Shown here: positions 17,940 through 26,101 of the stretch, in pieces
Layout: each line of letters starts with the position of its first letter
How positions within the stretch are numbered: the first letter of the stretch is position 1
Source: Salinivirgaceae bacterium
GTDB lineage: Bacteria > Bacteroidota > Bacteroidia > Bacteroidales > SZUA-534
Reading direction: 5' to 3'
Assembly: GCA_024405635.1 (NCBI GenBank)
Contig: JAKSOL010000011.1
Coordinates: forward strand, 1-64,000
DNA length: 64,000 nucleotides
Program-made: the position numbers and the translations under genes
The notes under the pieces: generated by a model
What the model was told of the DNA's origin: nothing
The model's database searches: none
What the model saw: only the letters and a program-made list of their open reading frames with translations

Positions 17940-18785
17940 ATGCGCCGTTTACTGATACTGCTTTGGCTTGTTGCAACAACTATTACGTGCCATGCCCAAG
18001 ACTTGCTTGTTACTGCATCAGGCGACTCAATAAACTGCCAAGTTGTAAAAGTTGCACTCGATTCTGTACAATTCAGTTTTGTACGCGGGAGCAAAGAGTA
18101 TATGGCTTTAATTCCTTTTGATCGTGTTGCAAAAATTGACCGAGGTTATTACACATGGCTTGACTCAATTAATTCCAGTGCCACTAACACCTATTATGAA
18201 CTTTATATTGAACCAATAAGTTTCTCTGCTTCTGCATCTTTTGGCATTGGTTATGCCGCTGGTGAAACAGGAGCAAAAGTGTCGAATGTGGTTTCGAAAA
18301 AACTGAAAATGGGTATAGTCTATTCGGCAAACGCTGTGTATTATTTTTCCCATCACGGAATTTGTGTTAGCATGATACAATATGCCTCATTATGCAAGAG
18401 TTGCAAATTGCGCAAAAAATTTATGGGAATTGGCTACTCGTACCGCGACTACATTAATACAGATACAAAAAGGTTTTTGTGGTTTGCTGATGCATATGTT
18501 GGTGTTGCTAATTTGAAAATAAACAACACTCGCGGCACATATAGCGAAGAAATAACCGGTTCTAATGTTGGTTTTAGTGCCAACGTTGGATTTGAAACTA
18601 AAGTATTTTGGCGCTTTAACGTTGGTGGAAAAATAAACGCAACAACAGCATATCTCTCAAAAATTGAAAAGTCGTACGCCGATAATAACAAATTTTATTT
18701 CCCCGAAACCAAAGAACTTGGCAAAAACAACCGCATAAACCTTTCACACTTCGATTTGTGCGCGTTCATTCGGTTTGAACTATAG
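17940..18785 (+). CDS. Predicted outer-membrane beta-barrel protein, paralogue A
   Basis: 281 residues with a signal peptide ending in CHAQ. The mature N-terminus begins DLLVTASGDSINCQVVKV, a small all-beta motif shared with the next gene. The rest alternates hydrophobic and polar residues with many Gly and aromatic positions, as in an eight- to ten-strand outer-membrane barrel, and ends in FIRFEL, an aromatic-rich last strand. Function is unknown. The ATG at 17940 is used; an in-frame TTG lies two codons upstream. Confidence 0.7.
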   Translation: MRRLLILLWLVATTITCHAQDLLVTASGDSINCQVVKVALDSVQFSFVRGSKEYMALIPFDRVAKIDRGYYTWLDSINSSATNTYYELYIEPISFSASASFGIGYAAGETGAKVSNVVSKKLKMGIVYSANAVYYFSHHGICVSMIQYASLCKSCKLRKKFMGIGYSYRDYINTDTKRFLWFADAYVGVANLKINNTRGTYSEEITGSNVGFSANVGFETKVFWRFNVGGKINATTAYLSKIEKSYADNNKFYFPETKELGKNNRINLSHFDLCAFIRFEL

Positions 18786-18876
18786 TCAAAAAGCAAACTC
18801 GTTACATCATGCTAATCTATTTTGTTGATGTTGATATCATTTGTAAATTGCCATCCAATCCAACTATTGAAAATTT

Positions 18877-19731
18877 ATGAAACACTTATTTTGTCTATTG
18901 GCTTTTGCTTTTTGTGTATTTACTACAAATGCCCAAGATTTGCTTGTTACCAATGCTGGCGACTCAATAAACTGCAAAATACTTAACAAAACCAACGACG
19001 AGATAATTGTAGAATTTGTTCGCGATGGACAAGTTAAAAGCACAACTCTGCCATTGGAGTATGTTTCAGTTGTAAACAAAGATTTTTATAGCTTGGAACA
19101 AAAAAACAACAAATCAGAATCTGCTACAAAGACAAAGCATCAGCATTTTTCTGTAGCAATTTCTTCTGGTTTAAACATTGACCTTGCCGCAATGGGCGAC
19201 GAAACGATTAACGAAGAGCTAAGGGACCAACTCATAAATGGGTTTCATATAGCAGCCAAAGCAGCCTACTACTTTAACAACTACATAGGCATATCAACAT
19301 CTGCTAGTAAAAATTATTCGTCGGCCGACATCAAATCATCATCGTTTAAAAGCAACCTACAAAAAAGTTTTGTTGGCGCTGGTGCTGCTTTTAGAATGCG
19401 CTTAGGAAAAGAAAGTCTTGGTTTACACTTATTTGCAAATATTGAAATGGGGGCAACTTTTCTCAATGAAAAAACAAATACAAGCTATTCAACAATCACC
19501 ACCAAAGCTTGCTCTTTTGGAATAAACGAAACCATAGGAGCAGAGCTACAGATAATAAAAAACCTGTACTTAGGGCTTCATATAGAGTCGTTATCTAGTG
19601 TATTCTTCACAACTGAACAAACAACCAATATAAATGGAGTTGTCACTACTGAAACAATAGAACTTGAATTAGACGATTACATAGCACTTAATAATCTTAG
19701 TATATCGGCAGGAATTCGCTACGCTTTTTAG
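18877..19731 (+). CDS. Predicted outer-membrane beta-barrel protein, paralogue B
   Basis: 284 residues with a signal peptide ending in TNAQ and a mature start DLLVTNAGDSINCKILNK that matches paralogue A almost residue for residue. The later part is a divergent barrel with repeated amphipathic strands and the C-terminal strand ISAGIRYAF. The pair probably arose by tandem duplication: the N-terminal module is conserved while the barrel has diverged. Only 91 bp separate the genes. Confidence 0.7.
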   Translation: MKHLFCLLAFAFCVFTTNAQDLLVTNAGDSINCKILNKTNDEIIVEFVRDGQVKSTTLPLEYVSVVNKDFYSLEQKNNKSESATKTKHQHFSVAISSGLNIDLAAMGDETINEELRDQLINGFHIAAKAAYYFNNYIGISTSASKNYSSADIKSSSFKSNLQKSFVGAGAAFRMRLGKESLGLHLFANIEMGATFLNEKTNTSYSTITTKACSFGINETIGAELQIIKNLYLGLHIESLSSVFFTTEQTTNINGVVTTETIELELDDYIALNNLSISAGIRYAF

Positions 19732-19770
19732 TTGACCCAAAATGTGTGCCGGCATTTTTCTACTATGCGG

Positions 19771-19801
19771 TTTGAAAATCACAACAACGCTCTTATATTT
19801 G
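19771..19801 (+). promoter_or_regulatory. Promoter of the metX leader
   Basis: TTTG (19771-19774), a 19-bp spacer and TATATTTG (19794-19801) fit the consensus closely. Transcription would start about 30 nt before the riboswitch. Confidence 0.75.
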
Positions 19802-19836
19802 CCACGCAAAACAAAAGGTCTAGGCCTTAATGTGAT

Positions 19837-19951
19837 GTTATATTGAAGAATGGAGAGATTAGGCTCGATGAAGTTCTAGCAACCTCTTCTCAACGAAGAA
19901 AAGGTGCTAATACCTAACCCAAAGCGGAATAGTCCGACAGGGAATTATAAC
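19837..19951 (+). ncRNA. SAM-I (S-box) riboswitch upstream of metX
   Basis: The leader carries the SAM-I core in order: GGAGAGAT, GGCTCGATGAAG (19862-19873), TAGCAACC (near 19877-19884), a P3 hairpin CTTC/GAAG, AAGGTGCTAATACC (near 19901-19914), a P4 hairpin CGGA/TCCG, and a closing P1 stem GTTATA (19837-19842) with TATAAC (19946-19951). SAM-I riboswitches bind S-adenosylmethionine and turn off methionine genes. No terminator with a T-tract follows, so control is probably at translation or by another expression platform in the 200 nt before metX. Confidence 0.92.
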
Positions 19952-20152
19952 AACAGTTTGAAAATGAAAGACTTAACCACTGGCCAATTAAACTACTTTT
20001 CGGCCTACACAAAATCGTCGATGCGCCTATAGGTGCAGTAATCAATTAAGTTTCTTCAAAAAAAGCAACACACAACGTGTTGACGCAACTGCAAACAAAT
20101 TATGGTGCAGCTGCTAATTATTTATTTAAATCGGCAATATAAATATCAGAAT
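19952..20152 (+). other. metX leader between the riboswitch and the start codon
   Basis: This 201-nt untranslated stretch completes the 421-bp gap between paralogue B and metX. It holds a 22-codon open frame (19964-20032) that begins MKDLTTGQLNYFSAYTK, and a 6-bp hairpin CAACAC/GTGTTG (20066-20082). Nothing resembles an intrinsic terminator. The mini-ORF is not methionine-rich, so it is not an obvious attenuator peptide. Confidence 0.5.
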
Positions 20153-21220
20153 ATGAGTAGCATAAAAGACAAATACTTGACTCACGACAACGGCAAAAGT
20201 TTGAATTATTATACCACAAGCGAAGGACTAGACCTTGATTGCGGCGAGCATCTTGATGAACTTACTATTGCATACACAACATACGGCACCATGAATGCCG
20301 ACCAAAGCAATGTTGTGTGGATTTGTCACGCATACACCGCCAACGCTGACCCAATTGATTGGTGGCCTGGCATGATTGGAGAAGGCAAATACTTTGATCC
20401 AAACAAGTACTTTATCGTGTGTGCCAATATTTTAGGTTCATGCTACGGAACAACAGGACCATTGAGCATTAATCCAAAAACTGGCAAACCATACTACCGT
20501 TCATTCCCTTTGACTACCGTGCGTGACCAAGTTCGTGCTCACGAGGTACTGCGCAAACACTTGGGTATCAAATCAATATGGCTAATATTAGGATGCTCTA
20601 TTGGTGGACACCAAGCACTTGAATGGTGCGTTAGCAATCCTAACCTTATTAAAACGGCCATTTTTGTTGCTACAAATGCCAAAACAACACCATGGGTTAC
20701 TGCATTTAACGAAGCTCAGCGCATGAGCATTTTGGCCGACCCAACCTACCAAAACGACACACCCGATGGCGGTGCTGCAGGATTAGCTGCTGCTCGCGCT
20801 ATGGCACTTATTAGCTACCGCAACCGCGAGATTTACAATCGCACCCAGTCGGAGCCAGCAGCCAACAACGATATTCTTGACGGCTACCGCGCCAACTCGT
20901 ACCAACGCCACCAAGGCGACAAACTAGTTGACCGTTTTAATGCATACTCATACTACTCACTATCGAAAGCACTTGATTCACATAACGTTGGACGTGGCTA
21001 CGGCGATTTTAAAACAGCTTTGGGCCGCATCACCGCTCGCACGTTAGTAATTGGCATCGACACCGATATTTTGTTTCCTATTGATGACCAAAAAGCCATT
21101 CACGAGGGTATTGCAAACAGCCAAATGGAGATACTTCACTCCGACTACGGCCACGACGGATTTTTGCTTGAGTTTGAAAAACAAGTTGTTATGTACGACA
21201 AATTCTTGTTTGGCAAATAA
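20153..21220 (+). CDS. metX: Homoserine O-acetyltransferase
   Basis: A 355-residue alpha/beta-hydrolase-fold acyltransferase that acetylates (or in some lineages succinylates) homoserine as the first committed step of methionine synthesis. The nucleophile elbow is GCSIGGHQALEW (Ser), the acid is in GIDTDILFP (Asp), and the His is in DYGHDGFL. The start at 20153 (MSSIKDK) is chosen because the open frame upstream is non-conserved leader. The SAM-I riboswitch at 19837-19951 supports the assignment and predicts repression when SAM is abundant. No metY, metB or metC is next to it. Confidence 0.94.
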   Translation: MSSIKDKYLTHDNGKSLNYYTTSEGLDLDCGEHLDELTIAYTTYGTMNADQSNVVWICHAYTANADPIDWWPGMIGEGKYFDPNKYFIVCANILGSCYGTTGPLSINPKTGKPYYRSFPLTTVRDQVRAHEVLRKHLGIKSIWLILGCSIGGHQALEWCVSNPNLIKTAIFVATNAKTTPWVTAFNEAQRMSILADPTYQNDTPDGGAAGLAAARAMALISYRNREIYNRTQSEPAANNDILDGYRANSYQRHQGDKLVDRFNAYSYYSLSKALDSHNVGRGYGDFKTALGRITARTLVIGIDTDILFPIDDQKAIHEGIANSQMEILHSDYGHDGFLLEFEKQVVMYDKFLFGK

Positions 21221-21259
21221 AAATTCTGTTCAACATCAAGTAAATTAAATAAGGCACTA

Positions 21260-21298
21260 AGCCGGCAACATATACACTATAGTTGCTGGCTTTTTTTC
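21260..21298 (+). terminator. Terminator after metX
   Basis: AGCCGGCAAC (21260-21269) pairs with GTTGCTGGCT (21282-21291), followed by a run of T. Confidence 0.9.
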
Positions 21299-21321
21299 TT
21301 GCAAATAGTTGGGGTTTAGTG

Positions 21322-21329
21322 TTCCTTTG
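21322..21329 (+). promoter_or_regulatory. Possible -7 element of panC
   Basis: TTCCTTTG differs from TAnnTTTG at one base and lies 22 bp before the panC start codon, just after the metX terminator. Confidence 0.35.
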
Positions 21330-21351
21330 CCGAGTTTTTAAACAACAAAAA

Positions 21352-22191
21352 ATGCTTCAATTTTCAACAAAAAAAGCCCTTGGCGAATACCTTGACCAAC
21401 AACGCCAATTGGGTAAAACAATAGGATTTGTGCCCACAATGGGTGCCTTACACGAAGGTCATGCATCACTTGTAAAAATTGCACGTAAAAGCACCGATAT
21501 TGTTACAGTGAGCGTGTTTGTTAACCCAACCCAATTTAACGACAAAAACGATTTGCAAAACTACCCTCGCACCGAGGAAAAAGATTGCCAATTGCTTGAG
21601 TCGCTTGGAGTTGATGCTGTTTTTCTTCCATCGGTTGACGAAATGTATCCCGAACCAGACACACGTGTGTTTGACTTTGCAGGAATTGACCGTGTAATGG
21701 AGGGCGAACATCGTCCAGGCCACTTTAACGGAGTAGCACAAGTGGTTAGCCGTTTGTTTGACATTGTTAATCCCGATAAAGCTTTTTTTGGAGAGAAAGA
21801 TTACCAGCAAATTGCTATCATAAAACAAATGGTGAAAACATTAGGCTACAAACTAGAAATTGTGCCTTGCCCAATAGTTCGCGGAGCCGATGGTTTAGCA
21901 TTAAGTTCGCGCAACGCATTGCTCACACCCGAACACCGCGCCGTTGCACCATTCATTCACAAGACATTGAGCCAAGTGCCAGCAATGGCAGCAACTAAAA
22001 GCCCTGCTGAAATATGCAATTGGGTAGTTGAAACCATCAATAGCCAACCATTGCTTGAGGCAGAATACTTTCAAATAGTTGACGATGAAACCATGATGCC
22101 TATAAACACATTTACAAAAGGCCGTAAATCGGTTGGCTGCGTAACTGTATGGGCAGGAAAAGTTCGTTTGATTGACAACGTTGTATTCTAA
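21352..22191 (+). CDS. panC: Pantothenate synthetase
   Basis: A 279-residue enzyme that joins pantoate and beta-alanine with ATP in coenzyme A synthesis. The nucleotide-binding motif FVPTMGALHEGHASLV (HEGH in place of HIGH) is at about residues 25-40; FVNPTQF, FGEKDYQQIAIIKQM and ALSSRN follow as expected. Start at 21352 (MLQFSTKKAL). panD, which supplies its beta-alanine, follows 88 bp downstream with its own -7 element. Confidence 0.96.
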   Translation: MLQFSTKKALGEYLDQQRQLGKTIGFVPTMGALHEGHASLVKIARKSTDIVTVSVFVNPTQFNDKNDLQNYPRTEEKDCQLLESLGVDAVFLPSVDEMYPEPDTRVFDFAGIDRVMEGEHRPGHFNGVAQVVSRLFDIVNPDKAFFGEKDYQQIAIIKQMVKTLGYKLEIVPCPIVRGADGLALSSRNALLTPEHRAVAPFIHKTLSQVPAMAATKSPAEICNWVVETINSQPLLEAEYFQIVDDETMMPINTFTKGRKSVGCVTVWAGKVRLIDNVVF

Positions 22192-22247
22192 CAAATCAGC
22201 AACATTTAGGCACGAATTTTGAAAGGGAAAAACCAAACGAAATTGAT

Positions 22248-22255
22248 TAAATTTG
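22248..22255 (+). promoter_or_regulatory. -7 element of panD
   Basis: TAAATTTG fits TAnnTTTG, 24 bp before the panD start codon. A TTTTG upstream (22217-22221) is spaced slightly too far to be a good -33 box. Confidence 0.45.
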
Positions 22256-22279
22256 CCGCCCATAAAAACATAGGTTGCA

Positions 22280-22633
22280 ATGTTTATTGAAGTTGTAAAA
22301 TCGAAGATACACAAGGCCACAGTAACACAGGCTAATCTGCAGTATGTAGGCAGCATAACCATTGACGAAGATTTAATGGATGCCGCAAACATTATTGAAC
22401 ACGAAAAAGTGCAAGTGCTTGATGTTAATAACGGTGAGCGCCTTGAAACATACGTAATAAAAGGAGAGCGTGGGTCAGGCTGTATTTGTCTTAATGGCGC
22501 AGCTGCTCGCAAAGTACAAGTTGGCGACGTGGTAATAATAATTTCGTATGCATCAATGGATTTTGAAGAGGCAAAAACCTTTAAACCAACTTTTATTTTC
22601 CCCGACACTGCAACCAACTCTTTAATTAAATAA
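22280..22633 (+). CDS. panD: Aspartate 1-decarboxylase precursor
   Basis: A 117-residue pyruvoyl enzyme that decarboxylates aspartate to beta-alanine for pantothenate. The self-cleavage site is visible as Y22-V-G24-S25, where Ser25 becomes the pyruvoyl group. The substrate-site block [17 protein letters not shown] and the NGAAAR motif are intact. Length is normal for the family. It acts directly upstream of PanC in the pathway. Confidence 0.96.
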   Translation: MFIEVVKSKIHKATVTQANLQYVGSITIDEDLMDAANIIEHEKVQVLDVNNGERLETYVIKGERGSGCICLNGAAARKVQVGDVVIIISYASMDFEEAKTFKPTFIFPDTATNSLIK

Positions 22634-22775
22634 ATAGCAATAGAAGAAGTTATTTGACAATTAAAAAATTGATTGTCAGCAAATTGATTTTATTGATAAA
22701 AAAAACGTGTTGGTAAAAAACAATAGGTCTTATCAGTAATAAAAACTACTTTTAGCGCGCTTTGATTCTAAAATT

Positions 22776-23222
22776 ATGAAAAAGACAATCGTAATAAGTT
22801 TGTTTGCTGTTATTGCAACCATTTTCGTATCGTGCAAAATGGACCACCAAAACCGTTATATTGGAGTATGGGAGCGAGTGTCATTCTCAAACCCAGACTC
22901 AGCAGACCGCCGTTCAGAATGGACTTTCTATGCTGGCGACAAGCTTGAAATTGCTACAGTTTACATTGAGGGCCGCAAAAAAGACTCAACTCTAAACGAC
23001 ACTATAAACTTTGAACAATACGTATATTCAACCGAAGGCCACACTCTCAACATTTATGGCATTAACGGCGATGAAGATTATGATCCAGCATCGGGCAACA
23101 TACGTGGCAATTATTGGGTTGACGAGTTGAAAAAAGGCAAACGTATCAAAATGACACGTCGCCAACATCCCGACGGTTCAACAGGTGCGGCATTCTACCG
23201 CATTGAACTCACTAAAAAATAA
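22776..23222 (+). CDS. Small lipocalin-like lipoprotein
   Basis: 148 residues with a lipoprotein signal (lipobox FVSC, Cys at residue 20). The mature part has a GVWERVSF start and a run of short beta-strands resembling small lipocalin-like domains common in Bacteroidota. Function unknown. Its stop codon overlaps the radA start by one base (TAATG), so it is the first gene of the radA-men operon. A weak -7 element (TACTTTTA, 22747-22754) lies upstream. Confidence 0.65.
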   Translation: MKKTIVISLFAVIATIFVSCKMDHQNRYIGVWERVSFSNPDSADRRSEWTFYAGDKLEIATVYIEGRKKDSTLNDTINFEQYVYSTEGHTLNIYGINGDEDYDPASGNIRGNYWVDELKKGKRIKMTRRQHPDGSTGAAFYRIELTKK

Positions 23223-24586
23223 TGGCTACAAAGCCAAAAATTGCATACATCTGCCAAGAGTGCGGAGCATCGTCGCCAAAATGGATTGGCAAATGCCCGT
23301 CATGCGGTAATTGGAATACATACACCGAAGAGGTTATTGCTTCAACACCGTCAAGTGCTCGCAATCAAGCAATTTTTACATCGTCGAGCACTCAAACCCC
23401 AATTCTGATTAAAGATATTGTTGAGCGCAACCACGAACGCACATCAACCCAAAGCATGGAATTTGACCGAGTTTTGGGTGGCGGTGTTGTTCCCGGTGCA
23501 GTTATTTTGTTTGGTGGCGAACCTGGAATAGGAAAATCAACTTTACTGCTACAAGTTGCAGGAAAATACACAGGTACAGTATTTTACGCTTCAGGAGAAG
23601 AAAGCGGAGAGCAAATTAAAATGCGTGCCACCCGATTGAAGGTTGACGACTCAAAAATTTACTTCATTAGCGATACTTCGTGTGAAAACATTATTAATCA
23701 AGCACGCCAACTAAAACCCGATTTACTAATTGTAGATTCAATTCAAACAATGCGCGTTGAATACATTGAATCGACATCGGGCTCGATTTCACAAATTCGC
23801 GAGTGCGCTCAATTGTTGCAACAATTTGCCAAAGAAACGGCAACACCTGTAATAATTGTTGGCCACATTACTAAAGATGGTTCGTTGGCTGGCCCAAAAG
23901 TGCTTGAACATGTGGTAGATACAGTGCTGCAATTTGAGGGCGACATGCGTTTTTATTACCGCATTTTGCGCGCACACAAAAACCGATTTGGTTCAACATC
24001 GGAGATTGGCATTTTTGAAATGAACGAAGAAGGTTTGCAAGAAGTGCTTAACCCATCTGAATTTTTGCTAGCAAATCATACCGAGCAATATAGTGGCATT
24101 GCAACCGCAGCAGCTATTGAAGGAATTAGACCTTTTATGATTGAGGTTCAAGCACTTGTGAGTTCGGCAGTGTATGGAACACCTCAACGCTCGACCACTG
24201 GTTTTGACAGCCGCCGACTAAATATGTTACTTGCAGTACTTGAAAAGAAAGTGGGATTTAAGTTGGCAACCAAAGACGTTTTTCTGAACATAGCTGGTGG
24301 CATTCGAGTATCGGACCCAACAATTGATCTTGCAGTTGCTGCTGCAATTTTGTCGTCGGACATTGACCGACCACTACGCCGGGGCGATTGTTTTGTTGGC
24401 GAAATTGGACTCTCGGGCGAAATTCGTCCCACTGGTCGACTTGAGCAACGCATAAGCGAAGCTGCAAAATTGGGTTACAAACGAATTTTTGCTCCAGTAC
24501 AAGCCAAAGGTGCAAATCGTTTTGACAAATACCCCATTGAGATAAAATTTGTAGAAAAAATTGAGCAAGTGATTACCAATTTTTAA
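23222..24586 (+). CDS. radA: DNA repair protein RadA
   Basis: A 454-residue hexameric helicase that promotes branch migration in recombinational repair. Visible are the N-terminal four-cysteine zinc finger (C11, C14, C25, C28), Walker A GEPGIGKS (99-106), the family motif KNRFG (about 253-257) and a Lon-protease-like C-terminal domain. The ATG overlaps the previous stop codon by one base. A TAATG overlap also occurs at its 3' end, although I place the next start 30 bp further on. Confidence 0.96.
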   Translation: MATKPKIAYICQECGASSPKWIGKCPSCGNWNTYTEEVIASTPSSARNQAIFTSSSTQTPILIKDIVERNHERTSTQSMEFDRVLGGGVVPGAVILFGGEPGIGKSTLLLQVAGKYTGTVFYASGEESGEQIKMRATRLKVDDSKIYFISDTSCENIINQARQLKPDLLIVDSIQTMRVEYIESTSGSISQIRECAQLLQQFAKETATPVIIVGHITKDGSLAGPKVLEHVVDTVLQFEGDMRFYYRILRAHKNRFGSTSEIGIFEMNEEGLQEVLNPSEFLLANHTEQYSGIATAAAIEGIRPFMIEVQALVSSAVYGTPQRSTTGFDSRRLNMLLAVLEKKVGFKLATKDVFLNIAGGIRVSDPTIDLAVAAAILSSDIDRPLRRGDCFVGEIGLSGEIRPTGRLEQRISEAAKLGYKRIFAPVQAKGANRFDKYPIEIKFVEKIEQVITNF

Positions 24587-24615
24587 TGGTAATTTGCTGT
24601 AAAACACATAATTCG

Positions 24616-25029
24616 ATGAACGAAAAAATTGCTTTTCTAAACCAATACACCAAAGACACTTTAATAGATTATCTTGGTATTAAATACACTTGTTGCGGTG
24701 ATGGATTTTTGGAAGCAACAATGCCAATTGACCGCCGTACCCAAACTCCTGTAAAAATTGCTCACGGCGGCGCGCTTATGGCACTTGTTGAATCGGTAGG
24801 AAGCGCTTTGTCGTTTTTGCATGTCGATTTAAATACACAAGATGTACGTGGACTAGAAATAAACGGCAACCATTTGAAAGGAACTCCTGCCGGAAAAACT
24901 GTTACTGCACGAGCCACTATGCTTCATTGCGGCAAACGCACCCATGTATGCGAGGTGAAAATATATAACGAAGATGGTCAGTTGGTTAATGTGAGCCGCA
25001 TGACAAATATTGTTGTAGATAAAAAGTAA
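24616..25029 (+). CDS. Hotdog-fold thioesterase, candidate DHNA-CoA hydrolase
   Basis: A 137-residue PaaI/YbgC-like hotdog thioesterase. The HGGALMALVESVGSAL motif (about residues 50-65) contains the active-site region of this family. It lies directly upstream of menF and menD, which suggests it hydrolyses 1,4-dihydroxy-2-naphthoyl-CoA in menaquinone synthesis (the MenI role); that is inference from context. The start at 24616 (MNEKIAFLNQ) gives the usual length; an ATG at 24586 overlapping the radA stop would add ten residues (MVICCKTHNS) that do not look conserved. Confidence 0.72.
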   Translation: MNEKIAFLNQYTKDTLIDYLGIKYTCCGDGFLEATMPIDRRTQTPVKIAHGGALMALVESVGSALSFLHVDLNTQDVRGLEINGNHLKGTPAGKTVTARATMLHCGKRTHVCEVKIYNEDGQLVNVSRMTNIVVDKK

Positions 25030-25035
25030 CTTGCT

Positions 25036-26097
25036 GTGCAGCAATCTGTTTTAAACAATAATATTGTTAGTTTACTATCGAGCGATTTGGCATTTGCCAT
25101 TTGGCGCAATCCACTTTCGACAAACGTTAACGTTGTTTGCTGCAACAACTCACAAGTACTACGCACTACCGACTTTAATCAAATTGACCAAAACTCAGGT
25201 TTTGTATTTGCTCCATTTGAAGTTACAAGTAGCACTCCCATTTGCATCTTTCCACAACAAAGCACTTGCCAACCAATAGGTGATTTTATAAAGCTTGACC
25301 AAGGTAATAACTGCAATTGCGCTACTCAAACCGAATACATAGCTACCCTAAAACATCTTATTGGCAAACTAAACAATTCTGTTCCAAAAGTTGTATTAAG
25401 CCGTTGCCAATGGATTGAGAATATTGACATTGAAAAAACATTGGTGAATTTCAGCGAGTTACTAAACTGCAGTCACAATTTATTTGTTTACTGCGTTCGC
25501 ATCCCTAACATTGGTTGTTGGATTGGTGCAACACCTGAAACTCTACTCACCATTAGCAACGGGCAAGCCGAAACTTGCGCATTAGCTGGAACCATGCCGT
25601 TTACTAATGGCAAAGCCAATTGGTCCGAAAAAGAAATAAATGAGCAGAAAATTGTTAGCGATTTTATTTGTAACACTCTACTCGATAATAATATAGAGTT
25701 TTCGCAATCGCCCACTTGTACAACCGTTGCTGGCAAGTTGGCCCATTTGAAGACAACATTCAACTTTAATGCTCAACAAATAAATGGTCAACTAGGGAAA
25801 TTGCTACAGCAGCTGCATCCAACACCTGCCGTTTGTGGTTTACCTACCGATGCAGCACGCAACATTATAGCCGAAATGGAAACTTACAACCGCAGCTACT
25901 ACGCTGGTTTTGTAGGACTTGCAAGCAACAACTCAACCCAATTATACGTTAACATACGCTGTATGCAGTTATTTGCAAACGGTGCTTTATTATATGCTGG
26001 TGGCGGAATTACAGCGCAATCGGACCCTACAAACGAATGGATTGAGACCGAAATGAAAATGGAATCAATTGCACACATTATCAGCAAAAAAACCTAA
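25036..26097 (+). CDS. menF: Isochorismate synthase
   Basis: A 353-residue chorismate-utilising enzyme converting chorismate to isochorismate, the first step of menaquinone synthesis. Conserved blocks are KVVLSRCQ, GATPETLLTI, CALAGTMPF, KEINEQKIVSDFI and the C-terminal AVCGLPTDAARNII and YYAGFVG segments. It is shorter than enterobacterial MenF because the N-terminal part is reduced. The start is a GTG 6 bp after the preceding stop; no ATG gives a reasonable length. The menD start follows 4 bp after its stop. Confidence 0.9.
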   Translation: MQQSVLNNNIVSLLSSDLAFAIWRNPLSTNVNVVCCNNSQVLRTTDFNQIDQNSGFVFAPFEVTSSTPICIFPQQSTCQPIGDFIKLDQGNNCNCATQTEYIATLKHLIGKLNNSVPKVVLSRCQWIENIDIEKTLVNFSELLNCSHNLFVYCVRIPNIGCWIGATPETLLTISNGQAETCALAGTMPFTNGKANWSEKEINEQKIVSDFICNTLLDNNIEFSQSPTCTTVAGKLAHLKTTFNFNAQQINGQLGKLLQQLHPTPAVCGLPTDAARNIIAEMETYNRSYYAGFVGLASNNSTQLYVNIRCMQLFANGALLYAGGGITAQSDPTNEWIETEMKMESIAHIISKKT

Positions 26098-26101
26098 CGG
26101 A

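Noticed and set aside
21901-22617. 238-residue minus-strand open frame across panC, the gap and panD
   Set aside because: It covers the 3' end of panC and all of panD on the opposite strand; both of those have complete active-site motifs.
22655-22685. TGACAAT/ATTGTCA hairpin after panD as a terminator
   Set aside because: The stem is short and AT-only with no clear T-tract, so I could not support it as a terminator.
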